Source of the DNA: Pseudomonadota bacterium
Lineage (GTDB): Bacteria > Pseudomonadota > Gammaproteobacteria > Xanthomonadales > Xanthomonadaceae
Length of the DNA stretch: 17,490 bases
NCBI GenBank assembly: GCA_023430045.1
Contig: JAEZCF010000006.1
Span: 1 to 17,490, forward strand
Reading direction: 5' to 3'
The position numbers and the translations under genes are program-made. Of this stretch, positions 13,780-17,490 are shown piece by piece; the stretch's first letter is position 1; each line of letters opens with the position of its first letter. The notes below the pieces were generated by a model, which saw only the letters and a list, made by a program, of their open reading frames with translations, was not told the origin of the DNA and ran no database searches.

Positions 13780-15201
13780 TTATTCGCTCGGCGGCACGGT
13801 CGCCTTCGCTTCGCTGCCAAAGCTGCCATCGGCATCGGCAGCCAGATACGCGAACACGGTGTATGCGGCCACGTTCTGTGCCAGCGCCTTCGGATCGATC
13901 TTGTCCAACGTATCGTCGGCGGTGTGGTGCAGATGGAAGTAGTCGGTTCCATCCTGCGCCAGCCACGCCCATGCGCCGCCCTTGGCCGCCAGCGGCCCGA
14001 CATCCGGGCCCGGGCCCCCCTTCTCCGGCGCGTACTCGATCCCCAGCGGCTTGAGAACCTCGGCGATCTGGCGGGTAGCCTCGCGCGAGCCTTCCGGATT
14101 GGGCGAACCAGTGTTGAAGGCATAGATCCTGCCCGCGCCGAAGTCGCTTTCGGCCGCCAACTGGTGCAGCACGATGTCCTTGGCATGAGCCTCGGCATAG
14201 GCCTTGCCACCGTAGAGGCCCTGTTCCTCATTGGCGAAAGCGATCACCCGGATACTGCGCTTGGGGGCCTGCTTCAGCTGCCCGATGAGATGCCCGGCGG
14301 CCATGGTGATGCCAACGCCGGCTGCATCGTCGATCGCACCCGTACCCAGGTCCCAGGAATCCAGGTGGCCACCGATGACCACCACTTCCTTGGGCAGCGA
14401 ACGTCCCGTGATCTCACCAATCACGTTGTACGAGGTGGCGGTGCCGTCCCAGCCGCAGTCCAGGGCCAGCTTCACGGTGGTGGCGCCGCGGGCGACCAGT
14501 CTTGCCAACTGGTCCGCATCGGGCACAGACAGCGCTGCCGACGGCACCGGCGTCAGGCCATCGTCGTATCGGGTGATGCCGGTATGTGGCACACGGTGGG
14601 AATCGGTACCGGCCGAACGCATCAGGAAGCCGACGGCGCCCTTGCGGATGGCCTCCGACGGACCCTTGCTGCGGATGGCGCCACCGCGGCCGTAATCGCG
14701 ACCATCGCGATAGGGCAGCATCTGATAATCAACGAAGGCGATCTTGCCCTGTAGCGAGCCGGCAGGCGCTGCCTGCAGGGCAGCCAGGTCGGCGAAACGC
14801 ACGACTTCAGCCTGTACCGAGCCCCCCGGGCTGCCGCCCAGTGCGGTGATTGCCAGCGGCTGCGCATGGTTGCCGACGACAGCCGCGCTTTCGCTGCGGC
14901 GTTCCCATTTAGGGAAGGTGACCGGCTCCTTCCAGACCTTGTCGAACCCAAGGGTCTTGAAGCGGGCTTCCGCCCAGGCGACGGCGCGTGCATCTGCTTC
15001 GCTGCCCGCGATGCGTGGGCCGATCTCGGTGGTGAGCGATTCCACTACCTTCCAGCCCGTATCGTCGGCCAGCGCCTGTTCGCGCAGGTGTGCGGCGACA
15101 TCCAGCGAAGCCGGCGGCAGCGTGGTGGCGCGTGGGGCTGCAAAGGCCGGCGAGGCGAGCAGGGCAAGGGACGAAGCGATGGCAAGGACGTGGCGACGCA
15201 T
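13780..15201 (-). CDS. Secreted M28-family zinc metallopeptidase (carboxypeptidase Q-like)
   Basis: Exported di-zinc exopeptidase, probably an aminopeptidase or dipeptidase acting in the periplasm or outside the cell. The 473 residues start with a Sec signal (MRRHVLAIASSLALLASPAFA, cut after AFA near residue 21). A protease-associated-like insert spans about 120-245. The peptidase domain carries the metal-site motifs GGHLDSWD (H279, D281), GAIDDAAG (bridging D291), NEEQGLYG (E325, E326), ESDFGAG (D353) and FHLHHTADDT (H425/H426). All expected ligands are present. The ATG at 15201 is favoured over the one at 15225 because GGAG lies 6 nt before it and it places the signal peptide correctly. The gene is probably monocistronic. 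Substrate preference is not evident. Confidence 0.92.
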   Translation of the reverse strand: MRRHVLAIASSLALLASPAFAAPRATTLPPASLDVAAHLREQALADDTGWKVVESLTTEIGPRIAGSEADARAVAWAEARFKTLGFDKVWKEPVTFPKWERRSESAAVVGNHAQPLAITALGGSPGGSVQAEVVRFADLAALQAAPAGSLQGKIAFVDYQMLPYRDGRDYGRGGAIRSKGPSEAIRKGAVGFLMRSAGTDSHRVPHTGITRYDDGLTPVPSAALSVPDADQLARLVARGATTVKLALDCGWDGTATSYNVIGEITGRSLPKEVVVIGGHLDSWDLGTGAIDDAAGVGITMAAGHLIGQLKQAPKRSIRVIAFANEEQGLYGGKAYAEAHAKDIVLHQLAAESDFGAGRIYAFNTGSPNPEGSREATRQIAEVLKPLGIEYAPEKGGPGPDVGPLAAKGGAWAWLAQDGTDYFHLHHTADDTLDKIDPKALAQNVAAYTVFAYLAADADGSFGSEAKATVPPSE

Positions 15202-15330
15202 GGACGACTCCAGCAGGAGGGGCATAAGCGTCAGAGCTTAGCAGCGTCGTCCGAGCGCGCATGGGCCCCAGGTCATGGTCGGCGGGAAAGGCCCGTATCG
15301 GTAAACCACCCGGATGCGCGCATGGGTCTG

Positions 15331-15353
15331 GTAGAGCGGGGCTCTGCCCCGCT
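15331..15353 (+). repeat. SMAG-like GTAG palindrome
   Basis: GTAG followed by perfect arms AGCGGGGC and GCCCCGCT around TCT. It lies between the start of the peptidase gene and the 3' end of mscL. It belongs to the AGCGGG subgroup seen at the left edge of the window, not the AGCCGACC subgroup. Confidence 0.8.
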
Positions 15354-15368
15354 GCGTATGGCCACACA

Positions 15369-15385
15369 GCCGGGCAACGCCCGGC
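15369..15385 (-). terminator. Possible weak terminator hairpin of mscL
   Basis: A perfect 7-bp stem (GCCGGGC/GCCCGGC, 3-nt loop) begins 13 nt beyond the mscL stop. It lacks a T-tract, so termination by it alone is uncertain; the nearby SMAG hairpin may help. Confidence 0.35.
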
Positions 15386-15397
15386 ACCCGGCATGGC

Positions 15398-15802
15398 TTA
15401 CGACTTGAGGTTGTCGCGGATTTCGCGCAGCAGCAGCACTTCTTCGCTTGGACCCTTCGGCGCTTCTTCCTTCTTGTGGGACAGGCGGTTGATACCCTTG
15501 ATCAGCAGGAAGATCGCAAAGGCAACAATGACAAACTGGATCACGGTATTGATGAAATCGCCGTAGCCGATCACCACGGCAGGGATTTCCGTGCCATCGG
15601 CAGCGACGCGCGCCGGTGACAGTGTCCACGCGAGATCAGAGAAGTCCACCTGACCGATCACCCAGCCCAGGGGCGGCATGATGATCTTCTCCACGAGGGC
15701 CGTGACGATCTTGCCGAACGCGGCGCCGATCACCACGCCGACGGCGAGATCGATAACGTTGCCGCGGGTGGCGAAGGTCTTGAACTCAGTCATGAATCCC
15801 AT
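15398..15802 (-). CDS. mscL: Large-conductance mechanosensitive channel MscL
   Basis: Inner-membrane channel that opens under high membrane tension to release solutes during hypo-osmotic shock. The 134 residues are the usual length. The family N-terminus MGFMTEFKTFATRGNVIDLAVGVVIGAAFGKIV (1-33) covers the amphipathic helix and first TM helix. The second TM helix is FINTVIQFVIVAFAIFLLIKGINRL. A charged C-terminal helix (EEAPKGPSEEVLLLREIRDNLKS) matches the pentamer bundle. The ATG at 15802 has AGGAG 7 nt upstream; an in-frame ATG nine nucleotides further in is the usual fourth-residue methionine. The gene appears monocistronic, beside but separate from the FAH gene. Confidence 0.97.
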   Translation of the reverse strand: MGFMTEFKTFATRGNVIDLAVGVVIGAAFGKIVTALVEKIIMPPLGWVIGQVDFSDLAWTLSPARVAADGTEIPAVVIGYGDFINTVIQFVIVAFAIFLLIKGINRLSHKKEEAPKGPSEEVLLLREIRDNLKS

Positions 15803-15857
15803 CGAGGTCTCCTGGATTGCGGGGTGTGATTCGCATGGCAGCGTAGCGGAGCAGATG

Positions 15858-16574
15858 TCATCCGGCGATGATGCCGTGGCGTTCGCCGACATTTTCCAGT
15901 CGCGCACTGAAACGATCGCCCGGCTTCAATGCCGCCACGCCGGAGGGCGTGCCCATGAAGACCAGGTCGCCCGCACGCAGGCGCCACAGCCGCGAAAGTT
16001 CATGCAGCACTTCGGGAACATTCCAGATCATCTGGTCCAGCAGCGATTGCTGGCGGACCTCGCCATTCACTTCCAGCGACAGGTTGAGCGCGGCCAGATC
16101 GCCGACTTCGCCGGCATGGACGATCTCGCTGATCGGCGCGGAGGCATCGAAGCCCTTTGCGGCATCCCACGGATGGCCCTTCTGCTTGGCGGCCGCCTGC
16201 AGGTCGCGGCGGGTCAGGTCCAGGCCGACGGCGTAGCCATAGACCAGCGCCTGGGCCTGTTCGACCGGCAGTTCGCCCTCCGGCGCGTCCCGGCCGATCG
16301 CCACGACCAGTTCCACCTCGTGGTGCAGGTCACCGGTAGACGGCGGATAGGGAATGACATCGTCGTGGCCCACCACGAGCGCATCGGCCGGCTTGCTGAA
16401 GAACATCGGCCGGCCGCGCTCGGCAGCGTCGGGAACGGCCGCACCCATCTCACGCGCATGGTCGGCGAAGTTCCGGCCCACGCAGTAGATGCGATGTACC
16501 GGGAACTGGCCGCCGCCGGCGACCGGGACGCGCGGGACAGCAGAAGGGGGAATTACATCGGTGAGGTCACTCAT
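15858..16574 (-). CDS. Fumarylacetoacetate hydrolase (FAH) family protein
   Basis: Cytosolic metal-dependent hydrolase or decarboxylase of C-C bonds in 2-keto acids. The 238 residues contain the FAH core: YCVGRNFADHAREMG (30-44), FFSKPADALV (58-67), the metal-binding HHEVELVVAIG (84-94, ligands E86 and E88, with D119 in GLDLTRRD), KGFDASAP (140-147) and MGTPSGVAALKPGD (207-220). The short single-domain form matches the FAHD1/fumarylpyruvate-hydrolase group, whose members act on fumarylpyruvate, acylpyruvates or oxaloacetate; the exact substrate is not evident. The ATG at 16574 is preceded by AAGGA at 9 nt. No aromatic-degradation genes are adjacent, which favours a housekeeping role. Confidence 0.92.
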   Translation of the reverse strand: MSDLTDVIPPSAVPRVPVAGGGQFPVHRIYCVGRNFADHAREMGAAVPDAAERGRPMFFSKPADALVVGHDDVIPYPPSTGDLHHEVELVVAIGRDAPEGELPVEQAQALVYGYAVGLDLTRRDLQAAAKQKGHPWDAAKGFDASAPISEIVHAGEVGDLAALNLSLEVNGEVRQQSLLDQMIWNVPEVLHELSRLWRLRAGDLVFMGTPSGVAALKPGDRFSARLENVGERHGIIAG

Positions 16575-16657
16575 GCAGACGTCCTTGGATCAGGTCGTCG
16601 CAGTGTAGCGCCGAGGGACGCTCGCGGTGGCGTCGGACCCTGCCCAGCGGCGAGGAT

Positions 16658-16933
16658 TCAATGCGTCGGCAGCGCGGCTTTGCGTACGACGCGGTACTGG
16701 CCTTCGACAACGTTCGCATCGCTCGCCCGCGCCGGCGAACGGCGCTGTGCAAGCAGCTTCCAGGCCAGGCCGACAAGGATCATGGCCGCGCCGACGAACA
16801 CACCGACGAACACCATGACGCCCAGGATGGCCAGGCCCAGCACGCCCATCGCCACGCGCATCAGCGGATGGCGCGGCTTGCGCGGCTCCAGCAGGGTACG
16901 GAACTGGCCGAAGTGGAAGGTGCGGTTGATCAT
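16658..16933 (-). CDS. Small hypothetical membrane protein
   Basis: I do not recognise the family. The 91 residues have a basic N-terminal region (1-25, FGQFRTLLEPRKPRHPLMR), one long or two closely spaced hydrophobic helices (about 26-60, rich in Gly, Val, Ala and Leu), and a basic, polar C-terminus. This suggests an inner-membrane protein with one hairpin or a single span. The ATG at 16933 has no good Shine-Dalgarno sequence; the in-frame ATG at residue 25 would remove the basic segment. It lies upstream of the FAH gene on the same strand, about 80 nt apart, so cotranscription is possible. The charge pattern and hydrophobic run make a coding origin likely. Confidence 0.6.
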   Translation of the reverse strand: MINRTFHFGQFRTLLEPRKPRHPLMRVAMGVLGLAILGVMVFVGVFVGAAMILVGLAWKLLAQRRSPARASDANVVEGQYRVVRKAALPTH

Positions 16934-17048
16934 GGATGTATTACCGGCTGCAATCAGCGAGCTCCAAGTATCGGGGTGAACGCCGCGTCAACGAGTAAAA
17001 ATATCGTTAAACAATCGTTCGCTACGTTATGCATCAATGACTTACGTT

Positions 17049-17079
17049 CATGCCTGAGCCAGCCATCTAAACAGGCATG
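17049..17079. promoter_or_regulatory. Inverted repeat upstream of the Rieske gene
   Basis: Perfect 8-nt arms CATGCCTG (17049-17056) and CAGGCATG (17072-17079) are separated by 15 nt, in a noticeably AT-rich stretch between two divergent genes. It could be a regulator binding site or a hairpin in the Rieske-gene leader; the sequence does not decide which. Confidence 0.35.
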
Positions 17080-17114
17080 CGACAATCAGCGTTTTATTGG
17101 TAGAAGAGTAGGAA

Positions 17115-17447
17115 ATGTCTGACACAGCACTCATCGCCCTCAGTGCCATTGTCGATGGGGGCTTTGCGGAGGCGGAAATAGTGATCGACGGAGATGCCGA
17201 GTCGATGGTGCTTTACCGCGATGGCGAATCCGTCCGCGGTTTCCTCAACATCTGCCCACACGCCGGACGCCGACTGGACTGGGCGCCCGGACAGTTCCTG
17301 AAAAGCAGGGAAGGACACCTGGTGTGCGCCGCGCATGGCGCCTCATTCGCGCTGGACAGCGGTGAATGCGTGGCCGGTCCATGCAAGGGCGACCGCCTGC
17401 GTGCGGTGCCGCTGCAGGTGCGCGATGGCCAGGTGTTCATGGCCTGA
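17115..17447 (+). CDS. Stand-alone Rieske [2Fe-2S] protein
   Basis: Small soluble electron carrier or ferredoxin-like subunit. The 110 residues consist of one Rieske domain with both cluster-binding boxes: CPHAGRRLDW (C47, H49) and CAAHGASF (C71, H74), the C-x-H and C-x2-H ligand pairs. CVAGPC (85-90) follows, as in domains where a Gly-Pro loop packs on the cluster. No signal peptide or TM helix is present, so it is cytosolic and not a bc1-complex Rieske subunit. The closest functional models are NirD-like and dioxygenase-type ferredoxins, but no oxygenase or reductase partner is visible. The ATG at 17115 has AGGA very close upstream and AGAAGAG slightly further. Its partner is unknown. Confidence 0.88.
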   Translation: MSDTALIALSAIVDGGFAEAEIVIDGDAESMVLYRDGESVRGFLNICPHAGRRLDWAPGQFLKSREGHLVCAAHGASFALDSGECVAGPCKGDRLRAVPLQVRDGQVFMA

Positions 17448-17490
17448 TGTCGATCGGTGCACGCCGTGCCCGGGCTGACTGTCCCGGTAG

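Noticed and set aside
17448..17490. Another SMAG element at the right edge
   Set aside because: Only a terminal GTAG is visible; the diagnostic stem would lie outside the window.

Overview
The window is GC-rich chromosomal DNA from a gammaproteobacterium of the Xanthomonadaceae, most likely Stenotrophomonas. The main clue is a set of short palindromes headed by GTAG (AGCCGACC/GGTCGGCT or AGCGGGTC/GACCCGCT arms around a 3-nt loop). These match the SMAG (REP-like) elements known from S. maltophilia. Gene content fits: eukaryotic-type class I aldolase, a cysK/cysB pair, an MFP-RND efflux pair without an outer-membrane partner, an AGCS symporter, a secreted M28 peptidase and mscL.

Layout. 1-141: tandem SMAG-like repeats. 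268-1272 (+): class I fructose-bisphosphate aldolase, with a strong terminator at 1293-1326. 1377-1970 (-): macrodomain hydrolase. 2167-3126 (-): cysK, divergent from a CysB-type LysR regulator (3328-4311, +); a dyad lies between them. 4566-9355 (+): apparent operon of a lipoprotein adaptor, an RND pump and a GNAT acetyltransferase that is frameshifted here. 9524-11857 (+): Na+:amino-acid symporter followed directly by a SpoU/TrmH rRNA/tRNA methyltransferase. 11891-12035 (+): a structured small-RNA candidate with its own promoter and a textbook terminator. 12046-13353 (-): an orphan, degenerate YcaO-domain protein, with a possible tiny coupled ORF just upstream. 13354-13779: mostly non-coding, with two SMAG copies. 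13780-15201 (-): secreted M28 peptidase. 15398-15802 (-): mscL. 15858-16574 (-): FAH-family hydrolase. 16658-16933 (-): small membrane protein. 17115-17447 (+): stand-alone Rieske [2Fe-2S] protein.

Most genes are ordinary core metabolism, transport and housekeeping. The segment worth attention is 11.85-13.75 kb. There a likely independent small RNA meets, tail to tail, a YcaO protein that keeps the family architecture but has lost several of the acidic residues that bind Mg-ATP in characterised YcaO enzymes. It has no recognisable RiPP partner gene beside it. Immediately upstream, sharing one base with its start codon (TGATG), is a 36-codon Cys/Ser-containing ORF that could be a substrate peptide, though it has no clear ribosome binding site. 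No CRISPR array, rRNA, tRNA, insertion sequence or prophage gene was seen.
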